This document shows positions 44,451-53,849 of a DNA stretch of 63,249 nucleotides, in pieces (positions within the stretch are counted from its first letter, which is position 1; the number at the start of each line of letters is the position of its first letter). A program made the translations under genes and the position numbers. Source of the stretch: an uncultured Rhodospirillales bacterium. Lineage in GTDB: Bacteria > Pseudomonadota > Alphaproteobacteria > Acetobacterales > Acetobacteraceae. The notes under the pieces were generated by a model. The model saw only the letters and a list, made by a program, of their open reading frames with translations, ran no database searches and was not told where the DNA came from. The DNA lies in the NCBI GenBank assembly GCA_903893975.1, contig CAITOL010000105.1, positions 1-63,249 on the forward strand. Reading direction: 5' to 3'.

Positions 44451-45743
44451 ATGGGCCTCGCCATTCTGCTCAGCCTGTTCCTGCTCGCCGCGGTGCTGGG
44501 CGCACCAATGGGGCTGTCGATGATGGCCGCCGGCTTCGGCTACATGCTAGCAACGCATCAGGATGTCGGGCTGGTGGTCGATCAGACCATGAACGGGCTC
44601 TACAACTCCTACCTGCTGATCGCGGTGCCGCTGTTCATTTTCGTCGCCAATGTGATGAACGCCAGCGGCGTGATCGAAAAGCTGCTGGCCTTCGGCGCGG
44701 CCATGGTCGGCCGCTTCCCCGGTGGCCTCGCGCAGGTCAACGTGGTCAGCAACCTGATCTTCTCGGGCATGAGCGGCAGCGCGGTGGCGGACGCCGCCGG
44801 CCCCGGCCTGATCGTGGCGCGGATGATGGTCAAAGGCGGGCGCTACCCGGCCGGCTTCGCCTCCGCCACCTCTGCCGCCTCGGCCACGATCGGGCCACTG
44901 GTGCCACCGTCGATCCCGATGATTTTCTACGCGCTGATCGCCAATGTGTCGGTCGGCGCCATGTTCTTGGGCGGCCTGCTGCCCGCCGGCCTGATGGCGG
45001 CCGCCCTGATGGTGGCCATCTGGATCATCGCCCGCAGGCGCGGCTTCCCGCGGGAAGCCGCGGTCGCCTGGGCCGCCATTCCCGGCATTTTCCTGCGCGC
45101 GCTGCTGCCCTTGGCGCTGCCGGGGATTTTGCTCGGCATCATCTATTCCGGCATCGCCACCCCGACGGAAGCCGCCGCCATCGGCGCCGCCTACGCGCTG
45201 GTGCTGGCCTTCATCGTCTATCGCAGCATGAGCGTGGCGCAGCTGGTCACCGCCATTCACGAAACCGTGCGCACCACCGCGATGATCGGGCTGATGATGT
45301 CCGGCGCCTTCGTGTTCAACTATGCCGTCGCCAACGAAAACCTGCCCAACAGCATCAGCGCCACATTGCTGAGCTGGCACATGTCCGCCACTGGGTTTCT
45401 GCTCTCGGTCAACCTGCTGATGCTGCTGCTGGCGGTGATCCTCGACGAAATCACCATCCTGCTGGTGATCGTGCCGCTGCTGGTGCCAATCGCCGCCTCG
45501 CTGGGCATCGATCTGGTGCATTTCGGCGTGGTGGTGGTGCTGAACATGATGGTCGGGCTCGCACTGCCGCCGCACGGGCTGCTGCTATTCGTGATGTCCG
45601 GCCTGACTGGCACGCCCATTGCCGCTATTTTCCGCGAAATTCCGCCCTTCATCATCACCATGCTGGTGGTGCTGCTGGCGATGACCCTGCTGCCGGATGC
45701 CGTGCTGTGGCTGCCTAAAGTGGCGGGGATGCTGAAGCCGTAG
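44451..45743 (+). CDS. TRAP transporter large permease, DctM family
   Basis: A 430-residue polytopic membrane protein with the DctM landmarks GMSGSAVADAAGPGLI, ATIGPLVPPSIPMI and NMMVGLALPPHG. It completes the second TRAP importer. Its last 29 bases overlap the convergent gene ending at 45715. Confidence 0.92.
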   Translation: MGLAILLSLFLLAAVLGAPMGLSMMAAGFGYMLATHQDVGLVVDQTMNGLYNSYLLIAVPLFIFVANVMNASGVIEKLLAFGAAMVGRFPGGLAQVNVVSNLIFSGMSGSAVADAAGPGLIVARMMVKGGRYPAGFASATSAASATIGPLVPPSIPMIFYALIANVSVGAMFLGGLLPAGLMAAALMVAIWIIARRRGFPREAAVAWAAIPGIFLRALLPLALPGILLGIIYSGIATPTEAAAIGAAYALVLAFIVYRSMSVAQLVTAIHETVRTTAMIGLMMSGAFVFNYAVANENLPNSISATLLSWHMSATGFLLSVNLLMLLLAVILDEITILLVIVPLLVPIAASLGIDLVHFGVVVVLNMMVGLALPPHGLLLFVMSGLTGTPIAAIFREIPPFIITMLVVLLAMTLLPDAVLWLPKVAGMLKP

Positions 45744-47064
45744 CCGCATCATCGGTGCGGCGAATGGCAAGATCGGTCAGCCGCAGATCAGCAACCGCCG
45801 CGTAGCGCACCCGCACCTCGATGTTCAACGGCGGCCCCGGCGCGACGGTAAACGCCCCGCCGCGCATCACCAACGCGGCCTCCGTCCCCATAACCATGCC
45901 ATCGGCCAGGATGCGCTGGCCATAATCGGTGCTGACGTCCCACGCCCCCACCACCGCATCCGGGCTGGCGGGGCTGGCGAGTTGCAGCAGCACTGCATAG
46001 TCCCCCGGCGGCAGATCGATATAGGGGCCAAACGCCAGATAGCCTTCCGGGTCCACCCCGGCTTGCGCCATCCGCTCGAAATTCGCTTTGGCCTGCCCCA
46101 CATCGCTCGGCAGCGCGGCGGCGCGGAAATACCAGGCGCTGGCCGGTGGCGTCGGGTCCGGCACCAGCGCCGCGCCGCCCACCAGCGCCACGGCCGCCGC
46201 CGGCGCATCCAATTCCACCTCGCACAGGTAGCCGGCGAAATGCTGGCCATAAAACCAGTCGCGGCTGGAACAGGTCAGCCCGAGAAAATACCGGCCATCC
46301 CAGGCGAACAGCCCGGTCGGGTCGATAATATGATGCCCGAGCCGCTCAAACGCCGGGGTATCAAACGCCAGATCCAGGCTGAAGCGGCCAGTATCCAGGG
46401 AAAAATTCCAGCCAAACGGAAAATGCCGCCCGGTATCCACCGTGGCATGGCCCCAGCCCCGCACCACACCGGCAACGACGATGGCCGCCCCGCCGCCACG
46501 ATAGCGGGTAAAGTGATCATGCCCGGTCACCTCGCGCAGCCCGACCGCACGCTCAAACACAACCTCCGCCCGCCCGGTGGCAACATCGATGTGCAGCACG
46601 CGGAACGGTTGAAACCCGTGCACCGCGTAAAGTTCGCCGTTGTGCACGAAAGGCTGCCAGTTCTTGCCGTATTGCGGCCGGGTCCAGCCGGTCACCTCCA
46701 CATTGCGCGCCACGTCGGCGTCCACATCGTAGAGGATGTAATTCGCGTCCTGCCCCGGCGGCACCGCGCTCAGCATATACGGCCGGTCCCGCACCACCAC
46801 CAGGCGCGGGTCCTCGCCCGCCGCCTGGCAGCGCCAGGCCGGCGCATTCGCCCAGTTGCCAGCCGCCAGGTCGAACCGCCGCATCCATATTTCGCTGTCG
46901 TAATGGGCGGCGAAATCCGCGCCGCCGTACATATCCACCAGCACATGCCGCCGAAACGCGCACAGCACCTCGCCACGGCACACGGCGAAACTATGGAACA
47001 TATCGGCCGCCTCGCCGATCTGCACCAACTGCGCGTAAACCTGCGTGCGGCGAATGATACGCAT
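45715..47064 (-). CDS. Unrecognised beta-rich protein (possible beta-propeller), 449 residues
   Basis: No signal peptide is evident. The sequence is rich in aromatic and acidic residues with repeated short strands (for example AAHYDSEIWMRRFDL, QPFVHNGELYAVHGFQPFRVLHIDV, FAWDGRYFLGLTCSSRDWFYGQHFAGYLCEVEL), suggesting a five-bladed propeller like some carbohydrate-active enzymes. A smaller beta-sandwich-like domain may follow from about residue 320. GAGGG lies just before ATG 47064. The gene stands alone, convergent with DctM and overlapping it by 29 bases. I do not recognise a catalytic motif. The frame has normal codon usage to its end, so I believe it is real. Confidence 0.6.
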   Translation of the reverse strand: MRIIRRTQVYAQLVQIGEAADMFHSFAVCRGEVLCAFRRHVLVDMYGGADFAAHYDSEIWMRRFDLAAGNWANAPAWRCQAAGEDPRLVVVRDRPYMLSAVPPGQDANYILYDVDADVARNVEVTGWTRPQYGKNWQPFVHNGELYAVHGFQPFRVLHIDVATGRAEVVFERAVGLREVTGHDHFTRYRGGGAAIVVAGVVRGWGHATVDTGRHFPFGWNFSLDTGRFSLDLAFDTPAFERLGHHIIDPTGLFAWDGRYFLGLTCSSRDWFYGQHFAGYLCEVELDAPAAAVALVGGAALVPDPTPPASAWYFRAAALPSDVGQAKANFERMAQAGVDPEGYLAFGPYIDLPPGDYAVLLQLASPASPDAVVGAWDVSTDYGQRILADGMVMGTEAALVMRGGAFTVAPGPPLNIEVRVRYAAVADLRLTDLAIRRTDDAATASASPPL

Positions 47065-47135
47065 GTGACCCTCGGCCCTGATCGTACCACCCTGGCGGCT
47101 GGCGTCAGGCGAAGCTTACGCGAAACAAAAATCCG

Positions 47136-47828
47136 TTACAATTCACTGCCGTCAGCGCGCAGCCCCGCCGTGGGTATCCCGCCTTGCGCCCGCGCCACTC
47201 GGCCGATCTGCTCCATCGCCTGGGAGGCAAACAAGACCCCCGCCGGAGAGGTTTCCAGCCCCGCCGCGCGCAAGGCCTCCAACGTCCAGGTATTGCAGGT
47301 ATAGGTCCCGTCATACGACGCCGAGGACGCATAGACCCGCATGTTCCATTCCGGTGCGTCGCGCAGCATCTGGATGCTGGCGACATCATCTTTGTGGAAA
47401 TCGTTCCAGATGAAGTCCATCAGCCGCTCCAGCCCCGCGCGGCTCACCCGCAAATGGGTGGCGTGCATCTTGGCGTCGCCCTCGGTCAGCGCGTCGCTAT
47501 GGCCGATCACCATGACAATCCCGGGCCCGGGCAAAATGGCGATCAGATTATCCAGCGCGTTGTGCTTTTCCTGCAATTCATAGCGCCGCTCGCCAAAGCT
47601 GAAACTCAGCCAGGTCGCGGCGGGAAAGCTGGCGCGCAGGTCGCGCAAACCGCCATCGAGGCTGCTGGCCGGCAGCAGAATTTCCGTGTGCCAGCCATCA
47701 TCCAGCACCACCACATCCTCGCTCGGCGGTGCCACCGGCACCGGTGCGGCGGCATCCAGCAAACGGCCCGCAGCGCAGCCGGACAGCGCCACCGCCATCA
47801 GCCCCACCAGCACCGCCCGCCGGATCAC
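47136..47828 (-). CDS. DUF2459 family lipoprotein
   Basis: A 230-residue protein with a lipoprotein signal (VALSGCAAG, lipobox LSGC at about residues 16-19). The conserved DUF2459 segments are LDDGWHTEILLP and FGERRYELQEKHN near the N-terminal third, and TCNTWTLEALRAAGL near the C terminus with invariant-looking Cys and Asn. The function is unknown. It begins at GTG 47828, 14 bases after serA, so it is likely co-transcribed as the third gene of serC-serA. Confidence 0.8.
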   Translation of the reverse strand: MIRRAVLVGLMAVALSGCAAGRLLDAAAPVPVAPPSEDVVVLDDGWHTEILLPASSLDGGLRDLRASFPAATWLSFSFGERRYELQEKHNALDNLIAILPGPGIVMVIGHSDALTEGDAKMHATHLRVSRAGLERLMDFIWNDFHKDDVASIQMLRDAPEWNMRVYASSASYDGTYTCNTWTLEALRAAGLETSPAGVLFASQAMEQIGRVARAQGGIPTAGLRADGSEL

Positions 47829-47842
47829 CGCCGCGCCCCGGC

Positions 47843-49429
47843 TCAGAATTCGAGCGAGGTTGCCTGCACCACCAACGGCAGGGTGCGGACCATGGCCAAC
47901 ACATCCTCCGCCACCGGCTCATCAACCGAAACCAGGCAGATCGCATCCCCGCCCGCTTCGGCGCGGCCAAGGTGGAAGGTGGCGATGTTGATCCCCGCCC
48001 CGGCCAACGTGGCGCCAAACCGGCCGATGAAGCCCGGCTTATCCTGATTGGTCACATAGAGCATGTAATGGCCGAAATCGGCCTCCACCTTGATGTCCTT
48101 GATCTCGACACTGCGCGGCCGCGACCCGGCGAACAGCGTGCCGGCGACCGATTTGGTGTTCTGGTCGGTGGTCACGGTAATGCGCACCAGGGTCTGGTAT
48201 TCGCTCGGCCGGTCATGCGCGATATCGGCCACATCAATGCCGCGCTCGCGCGCCAGCACCGGGGCGTTGACCATATTGGCGCCCGCCATCACCGGCGCCA
48301 GCAACCCGGCCAGGGCGGCGGCGGTCAGCGGCCGATGGTTCAGATGCGCGGCATTGCCCTCGAACTCGATTTCTATCTTCTTCATCGTGCCGTCGCGCGC
48401 CTGGGTCATCTGCCCGGCAAACGCGCCGAGCAGGCGGCACAGTTCCATATACGGCTTCAGGCGCGGCGCATCTTCCGCCGACAGGCTGGGCATGTTGATC
48501 GCGTTGGTCACGGCCCCGGTCAGCAGAAAATCGCTCATCTGCTCGGCCACTTGCAGCGCCACGTTCTCCTGCGCCTCCGCCGTCGCCGCGCCGAGATGCG
48601 GGGTGCACACCACATTCTCCAGCGCAAACAGCGGGCTGTCGGTCGCAGGCTCGGTCTCGAACACATCCAGGGCCGCGCCGGCGATATGGCCGGATTTCAA
48701 CGCATCCGCCAGCGCCGCTTCATCCACCAGCCCGCCACGGGCGCAGTTGATGATCCGCGCGCCCTTGCGAAGCTTGGCGATGTTTTCGCGCGACAGGATA
48801 TTGCGCGTCGCCTCCGTCAGCGGCGTGTGCAGGGTCACGAAATCGGCCCGCGCCAGCAACTCCTCCAGCTCGACCTTCTCCACCCCCAGCGCCAGCGCGC
48901 GCTTTTCGGTCAGATACGGATCGAACGCTACCACCCGCATTTTCACGCCTTGGGCGCGGTCGGCGACGATGCTGCCAATATTGCCGCAGCCAATCAGGCC
49001 GAGGGTTTTGCCGAACAGCTCCACCCCCATGAAGCGGTTCTTCTCCCACTTGCCGGCGCGGGTCGAGGTGGTGGCCTCCGGGATCTGTCGTGCTAGCGCG
49101 AACATCATCGCAATGGCGTGTTCGGCAGTGGTGATGGCGTTGCCGTATGGGGTGTTCATCACCACCACGCCATGCGCGGTGGCGGATTTCACATCCACAT
49201 TATCGACGCCGATGCCAGCGCGGCCGACAACCTTCAACTTGGTCGCCGCTTCCAGCACTTCGCGCGTCACCTTGGTGGCGGAGCGGATCGCCAGACCGTC
49301 GTATTCGCCGATGATGGCGCGCAATTCCGCCGGGGTCAGGCCGGTTTTCACATCGACCTCGATGCCGCGGCTGCGGAAGATTTCGACCGCGGCCGCGGAC
49401 AGTTTATCGCTGATCAGAACTTTGGGCAT
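47843..49429 (-). CDS. serA: D-3-phosphoglycerate dehydrogenase
   Basis: It performs the first step of serine synthesis, oxidising 3-phosphoglycerate to 3-phosphohydroxypyruvate with NAD. The 528 residues match the long type: a substrate domain (AGIGVDNVD), a Rossmann domain (LGLIGCGNIGSIVADRA), the catalytic Arg in INCARGGLVDE and the His in CTPHLGAATAEAQ. An allosteric-substrate-binding domain (about 315-450) and a C-terminal ACT domain (from about 455, QDKPGFIGRFGATLAGAGIN) follow. ATG 49429 lies 5 bases after serC ends. Confidence 0.96.
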   Translation of the reverse strand: MPKVLISDKLSAAAVEIFRSRGIEVDVKTGLTPAELRAIIGEYDGLAIRSATKVTREVLEAATKLKVVGRAGIGVDNVDVKSATAHGVVVMNTPYGNAITTAEHAIAMMFALARQIPEATTSTRAGKWEKNRFMGVELFGKTLGLIGCGNIGSIVADRAQGVKMRVVAFDPYLTEKRALALGVEKVELEELLARADFVTLHTPLTEATRNILSRENIAKLRKGARIINCARGGLVDEAALADALKSGHIAGAALDVFETEPATDSPLFALENVVCTPHLGAATAEAQENVALQVAEQMSDFLLTGAVTNAINMPSLSAEDAPRLKPYMELCRLLGAFAGQMTQARDGTMKKIEIEFEGNAAHLNHRPLTAAALAGLLAPVMAGANMVNAPVLARERGIDVADIAHDRPSEYQTLVRITVTTDQNTKSVAGTLFAGSRPRSVEIKDIKVEADFGHYMLYVTNQDKPGFIGRFGATLAGAGINIATFHLGRAEAGGDAICLVSVDEPVAEDVLAMVRTLPLVVQATSLEF

Positions 49430-49434
49430 GGGAA

Positions 49435-50613
49435 CTACGCCTTGGCTTGGGGTGCGAACTCGGCGCGGACCTGGGCATAGGCCCAGTCCAGCCAAGGCAG
49501 CAATTTGGCAATATCATCGGGTTCAACCGTTGCGCCGGCCCAAATACGCAGGCCCGGCGGCGCATCGCGATAGGCGCCGATGTCATAGGCAACCCCTTGC
49601 TTGTCCAAAATCCCCGCCAGTTTCTTCGCCGCTGCCGCCTGCCCGGCCGCATCCAGCGCCATGAACCACGGCGCCTTCACCACGAGGCAGATGGAGGTGC
49701 AAGAGCGCGTCGCCGGATCGGCGGCGAGGAAATCCGCCCAGTCGGACTTGGCGACCCAAGCCGCGATATGCGCCAGGCTGGCTTCGCTGCGGCCGATCAA
49801 CGCCTTCAGCCCACCGATGCTTTCCGCCCAGCGCAGCCCGTCCAGCGCATCTTCCGCGCAGAGCAGGCTCGGCGTGTTGATGGTCTCGCCCTTGAAAATC
49901 CCCTCGGTCAGCTTGCCGCCAGAGGTCAGGCGGAAAATCTTCGGCATCGGCCAGGCCGGCGTGTGCGTCAGCAACCGCTCCACCGCGCGCGGCGACAGCG
50001 CCAGCATGCCATGCGCCGCTTCCCCGCCCAGCGCCTTCTGCCAGGACCAGGTGACGACATCGAGCTTGTCCCACGGCAGATCCATGGCAAAGGCCGCCGA
50101 CGTCGCATCGCAAATCACCAACCCCTGCCGGTCGGCAGCGATGAAATCCGCATTCGGCAGCCGCACGCCCGACGTGGTGCCGTTCCAGGCGAACACCAGA
50201 TCATGCGCCGGATCAACCTTGGTCAGGTCGGGCAGCTGGCCATACGGCGCGCTGAGCACATTGGCATCGGCCAGCTTCAACTGCTTGACGATGTCGGACG
50301 CCCAGGTCTGGGAAAAACTCTCAAACGCCAGGATATCCACCGGGCGCGGCCCGAGCAGCGACCACAGCGCCAATTCCACGGCCCCGGTGTCGGAGGCCGG
50401 AACAATGCCAAGGCGCCAGTCATCGGGCATGCCAAGGATGGATTTGGACCGGGTGATCACCTCGGCCAGCCGCCCCTTCGGGGTCGGGGTGCGATGCGAG
50501 CGCCCAAGCGCGTCGATCGGCAGCGCGGCGAGCGAATAGCCCGGACGCTTGGCACAGGGGCCAGAGGAAAATTGCGGATTATTCGGACGGATGTCCGGCA
50601 CGGAAAGCGTCAT
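49435..50613 (-). CDS. serC: Phosphoserine aminotransferase
   Basis: A PLP enzyme that converts 3-phosphohydroxypyruvate and glutamate to phosphoserine, second step of serine synthesis. The 392 residues belong to the alphaproteobacterial class-V subfamily ([12 protein letters not shown] start, [11 protein letters not shown]). The PLP lysine is in [14 protein letters not shown] (about residue 198). It is the first gene of serC-serA and has a structured leader just upstream. Confidence 0.95.
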   Translation of the reverse strand: MTLSVPDIRPNNPQFSSGPCAKRPGYSLAALPIDALGRSHRTPTPKGRLAEVITRSKSILGMPDDWRLGIVPASDTGAVELALWSLLGPRPVDILAFESFSQTWASDIVKQLKLADANVLSAPYGQLPDLTKVDPAHDLVFAWNGTTSGVRLPNADFIAADRQGLVICDATSAAFAMDLPWDKLDVVTWSWQKALGGEAAHGMLALSPRAVERLLTHTPAWPMPKIFRLTSGGKLTEGIFKGETINTPSLLCAEDALDGLRWAESIGGLKALIGRSEASLAHIAAWVAKSDWADFLAADPATRSCTSICLVVKAPWFMALDAAGQAAAAKKLAGILDKQGVAYDIGAYRDAPPGLRIWAGATVEPDDIAKLLPWLDWAYAQVRAEFAPQAKA

Positions 50614-50700
50614 TGCAGCTCTCCCTTTCAGAAGAGAAGCACTCCGGTGGGGGAGTGTGGCCCGCCGCCCTGTTAGCGCAGCCGCTTATGCGCCGCAACA
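50614..50700 (-). promoter_or_regulatory. Structured serC leader, candidate serC-type cis-regulatory RNA
   Basis: On the minus strand, three consecutive helices precede serC. TGTTGCG (50700-50694) pairs with CGC-T-AACA (50678-50671, one bulge). CACTCC (50657-50652) pairs perfectly with GGAGTG (50645-50640). TCTCTT (50637-50632) pairs with GGGAGA (50625-50620). The last helix encloses the GGGAG ribosome-binding site, 8-12 bases before ATG. A serC motif is a described leader in Alphaproteobacteria upstream of serC; I cannot match its covariance model here. Confidence 0.5.
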
Positions 50701-50734
50701 GAAAAGCGAGCCACCCTGCCCTACCTGACGCGGA

Positions 50735-51061
50735 TCACTTCACGCTGGAAAACGCCGTCGGCACCAGCAATTGGTTGGTGACATTGGCGTTGATCGGGCC
50801 ATCGGCCTCGCTTTCCGCCCGCGCCTTCAGCCACGCCGGATCGCTGGCGAACGCACCCCATTTGGCGTCCCGCTCGGCCAGCGACTCCCAGGCCAGCATG
50901 TAGGTCAGGTCGTAGGCGCTTTCGCCCACCAGCGTGGTCCAGAAGCCAGCCTGGCGAATGCCATGGCGTTCCCAGATGCCCAGCGTATGGTCCTGGAAGC
51001 GCTTCAACAAATTGGGCAAACGGCCCGGCAGAGTGCGGTAAACGCGCAATTCGTAGATCAT
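50735..51061 (-). CDS. NIPSNAP family protein
   Basis: A 108-residue dimeric alpha/beta-barrel (ferredoxin-like) protein. IYELRVYRTLPGRLPNLL at the N terminus, then HTLGIWERHGI, and LAWESLAERDAKWGAFASDPAW are the family pattern. The biochemical role is unknown; some members neighbour catabolic enzymes. It is divergent from the D-amino-acid dehydrogenase, with 106 bases between. Confidence 0.88.
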   Translation of the reverse strand: MIYELRVYRTLPGRLPNLLKRFQDHTLGIWERHGIRQAGFWTTLVGESAYDLTYMLAWESLAERDAKWGAFASDPAWLKARAESEADGPINANVTNQLLVPTAFSSVK

Positions 51062-51167
51062 TGTTTCAGTCCTTCTTGGGTGCAGGGTTCCATTCCCCCC
51101 TCGCCCCGCTATCGTGCCTGCCGGACAGGCGGGCGGCTAGCCCCCCGGGGAATGCGGAGCAACGACG

Positions 51168-52424
51168 ATGCATGTGGTGGTGATCGGGGCTGGAATTGTG
51201 GGCGCGGCAACGGCGCTGGAATTGCTGCGCGATGGCCATCAGGTCACCATCGTCGAGCCCGGCAGCCCCGGCGGCGAGCAGGCGGCCAGCTACGGCAATG
51301 GCTGCTGGCTCAGCCCGAGCTCGGTGCTGCCCGTCTCCGCGCCGGGGCTGTGGAAGAAGGTGCCCGGCTACCTCGCCGACCCGCTCGGCCCGGTGACGCT
51401 GCGCTGGCGCTACCTGCCGAAAGCGCTGCCCTGGCTGTGGCGGTTTTTACGCGCCGGCTCCAACGCCGCCAAACTGCGCCGCACCGCCAGCGCCTTGCGC
51501 CCGCTGGTGGCCGGCGCGCCCGATCTGCACCGCAAACTGGCGGAAGAAGCTGGGGTTGCCGAGCTGATCCACAAAACCGGGCTGCTCTACATCTTCCCCT
51601 CGCGGGCGGATTTTGAGGCGGAAAAGCTGAGCTGGACCATCCGCCACGAACAGGGCATCCGTTGGATCGAGCTCGATGCCGATGAATTGCGCCAGCGCGA
51701 GCCTTCCCTGGCGCGGCGCTACAGCTTCGGCGTGTTCGTGGAGGAAGGCGGCCATTGCACCGACCCGGGCGCCTACGTCGCCGCCCTGGTGCGCCATGCC
51801 GCGGCCCTGGGGGCAAACATCGTCGCCGCGCGCGCCACCGGCTTCCGCATCTCCGCTGGCCGGCTGCAAGCGGTGGAAACCAGCGCCGGGCCGATCCTGG
51901 CTGACCGCGCGGTGATTGCCGCCGGCGCCTGGTCCAAGCACCTCGCCGCCCTGGCGGGGGACGAGGTGCCGCTGGAAACCGAACGCGGCTACCACGCCAT
52001 GATCACCAACCCCGAATCGGCGCCGCGCTATCCGATCATGCCGAGCGACACCAAAACCGCGACCGTTGCCACCGCCAACGGGCTGCGTATCGCCGGACAG
52101 GTGGAAATCGCCGGGCTGGACGCCGCCCCGAACTGGCGGCGGGCGGAATTGCTGCGCGATTTCGCCCTCGCCGCCTATCCTGGCCTGCCGCGCGACCTGC
52201 CCGCCGATCGGGTGAAGGTCTGGATGGGGCACCGGCCCTCCACCCCGGACGGGCTGCCCTGCATCGGCCCGGCCAGCGGCTGTGCCGATGTGGTGCACGC
52301 CTTCGGGCACGGCCATATAGGACTGGCCTCCGGCGCCTTTTCCGGCCGGTTGGTGGCGGATATCATCGGCGGCAAGCCGCCCGCGACCGATCCGGCGCCC
52401 TACGCGCCGCAGCGGTTTCGCTAA
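51168..52424 (+). CDS. FAD-dependent D-amino-acid dehydrogenase (DadA-like)
   Basis: A 418-residue membrane-associated flavoprotein that oxidises D-amino acids to 2-oxo acids with electrons to quinone. The N-terminal FAD loop is VIGAGIVGAATALELL, followed by the DadA-typical GGEQAASYGNGCWLSPSSVLPVSAPG. The C-terminal MGHRPSTPDGLPCIGP and GHGHIGLASGAFSG close the FAD domain. No alanine racemase gene is adjacent. The exact substrate is open (D-alanine, D-proline or hydroxyproline epimers). Confidence 0.88.
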   Translation: MHVVVIGAGIVGAATALELLRDGHQVTIVEPGSPGGEQAASYGNGCWLSPSSVLPVSAPGLWKKVPGYLADPLGPVTLRWRYLPKALPWLWRFLRAGSNAAKLRRTASALRPLVAGAPDLHRKLAEEAGVAELIHKTGLLYIFPSRADFEAEKLSWTIRHEQGIRWIELDADELRQREPSLARRYSFGVFVEEGGHCTDPGAYVAALVRHAAALGANIVAARATGFRISAGRLQAVETSAGPILADRAVIAAGAWSKHLAALAGDEVPLETERGYHAMITNPESAPRYPIMPSDTKTATVATANGLRIAGQVEIAGLDAAPNWRRAELLRDFALAAYPGLPRDLPADRVKVWMGHRPSTPDGLPCIGPASGCADVVHAFGHGHIGLASGAFSGRLVADIIGGKPPATDPAPYAPQRFR

Positions 52425-52502
52425 ACTGTCATGCAGAACAAATTGACCGCGCGTTGCCGGGCTGCGAAGCATCGGCGGCAAGTTCAGCCAAAGGGGATTG
52501 CC

Positions 52503-53843
52503 ATGCGGAAGATGACCCAACTCGCCAGTGCCATCGCGCTCGGCCTGGTTGGCAGCGCCCACGCCGAGGTGCCGGCGGCGTTGCAGAAGATCAACCATAT
52601 CCTGGTGATTTTCGAGGAAAACCGCAGTTTTGATAGCATGTATGGCACCTTCCCCGGTGCCGACGGGCTGGCCAATGCCGGCGCCACCGCAACCCAAGTG
52701 GATCGCGCCGGCAAGCCCTACGCCACCCTGCCGCAGCCGCTGAACAACTACGTCAAGCCGCCAGTGCCCGATGCGCGCTTCCCCGCCGATCTGGCCAACA
52801 AGCCGTTCCTGCTCGAAGGCTACGTGCCCAAGGTCGATAAAACGCCGGACATGATCCACGAGTTCTGGCGCGAGCAGCTCCAGATCGACGGCGGCAAAAT
52901 GGATAAATACGTCGCCTACTCCACCTCCGGCGGGCTGGTGATGGGCTATTACGACGGCACTGGCACCCATGCCTGGCAACTCGCGCACGACTACGCGCTC
53001 GGCGACCGCATGTTCCATTCCGCCTTCGGTGGCTCCTTCCTCAACCACAGCTATCTGGTGTGTAGCTGCGCCTTCCGCTGGCCGGATGCGCCGGAGGCCA
53101 TCGTGGCGCAGATCGCGCCCGACGGCACCATCCTGAAAGACGGCCAGGTCACCGCCGATGGCTACGCGGTCAACACCAGCCGCTCAGTCTATTTGCATGC
53201 GCCGGGTGACACCAACCCCGCCGTGCTGGTTCCGCCGCAAACCCTGCCGCATATCGGCGATCGGCTGGATGACAAGGGCGTGTCGTGGGCCTGGTATTCC
53301 GGCGGCTATAACGACGCGATGGCCGGCAAGCCGGACCGGCTGTTCCAGTTCCACCACCAGCCGATGGCCTATTTCAAAAACCTCGCACCGGGCACGCCGG
53401 GGCAAAAAGCGCATCTGAAAGATGCCAGCGACCTGATGGCGGCGATTGACGCGGGCACCCTGCCGGCAGTGGCGTTCTACAAGCCCATCGGGGCGCTGAA
53501 CCAGCATCCCGGCTACGCCAACGTGGCCGATGGCGACGCGCATCTGGCTGACGTGATCGCGCGATTACAGAAAAGCCCGAACTGGGCCGACACGCTGGTG
53601 ATCGTCACCTATGACGAGCACGGCGGCGCCTGGGACCATGTCGCCCCGCCGCATCGCGACGCCTGGGGCCCCGGCACCCGCGTGCCGCTGCTGGCCATCG
53701 GGCCGATGGTGAAAAAGGGCTTCATCGACCACACCAGCTACGATTTCGGCTCCATCCTGCGCACCATTGAACTGCGCTTCGGCGCCGAGCCGGTGACCCA
53801 GACCGACGGCACCGCGACGCCGATGACCAATCTGTTGCAATAG
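52503..53843 (+). CDS. Secreted phosphoesterase, AcpA/phospholipase C family
   Basis: A 446-residue phosphoesterase (PF04185) with a Sec signal (MRKMTQLASAIALGLVGSAHAEV, starting at ATG 52503 after AAGGGG). Metal and nucleophile motifs are visible: VIFEENRSFDSMYGTFPG near residue 38-55, GGSFLNHSYLV, and the C-terminal TYDEHGGAWDHVAPP. The family comprises acid phosphatases and phospholipases C acting outside the cytoplasm. It ends 6 bases before the convergent CoA-transferase gene. Confidence 0.88.
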   Translation: MRKMTQLASAIALGLVGSAHAEVPAALQKINHILVIFEENRSFDSMYGTFPGADGLANAGATATQVDRAGKPYATLPQPLNNYVKPPVPDARFPADLANKPFLLEGYVPKVDKTPDMIHEFWREQLQIDGGKMDKYVAYSTSGGLVMGYYDGTGTHAWQLAHDYALGDRMFHSAFGGSFLNHSYLVCSCAFRWPDAPEAIVAQIAPDGTILKDGQVTADGYAVNTSRSVYLHAPGDTNPAVLVPPQTLPHIGDRLDDKGVSWAWYSGGYNDAMAGKPDRLFQFHHQPMAYFKNLAPGTPGQKAHLKDASDLMAAIDAGTLPAVAFYKPIGALNQHPGYANVADGDAHLADVIARLQKSPNWADTLVIVTYDEHGGAWDHVAPPHRDAWGPGTRVPLLAIGPMVKKGFIDHTSYDFGSILRTIELRFGAEPVTQTDGTATPMTNLLQ

Positions 53844-53849
53844 CGCGCC

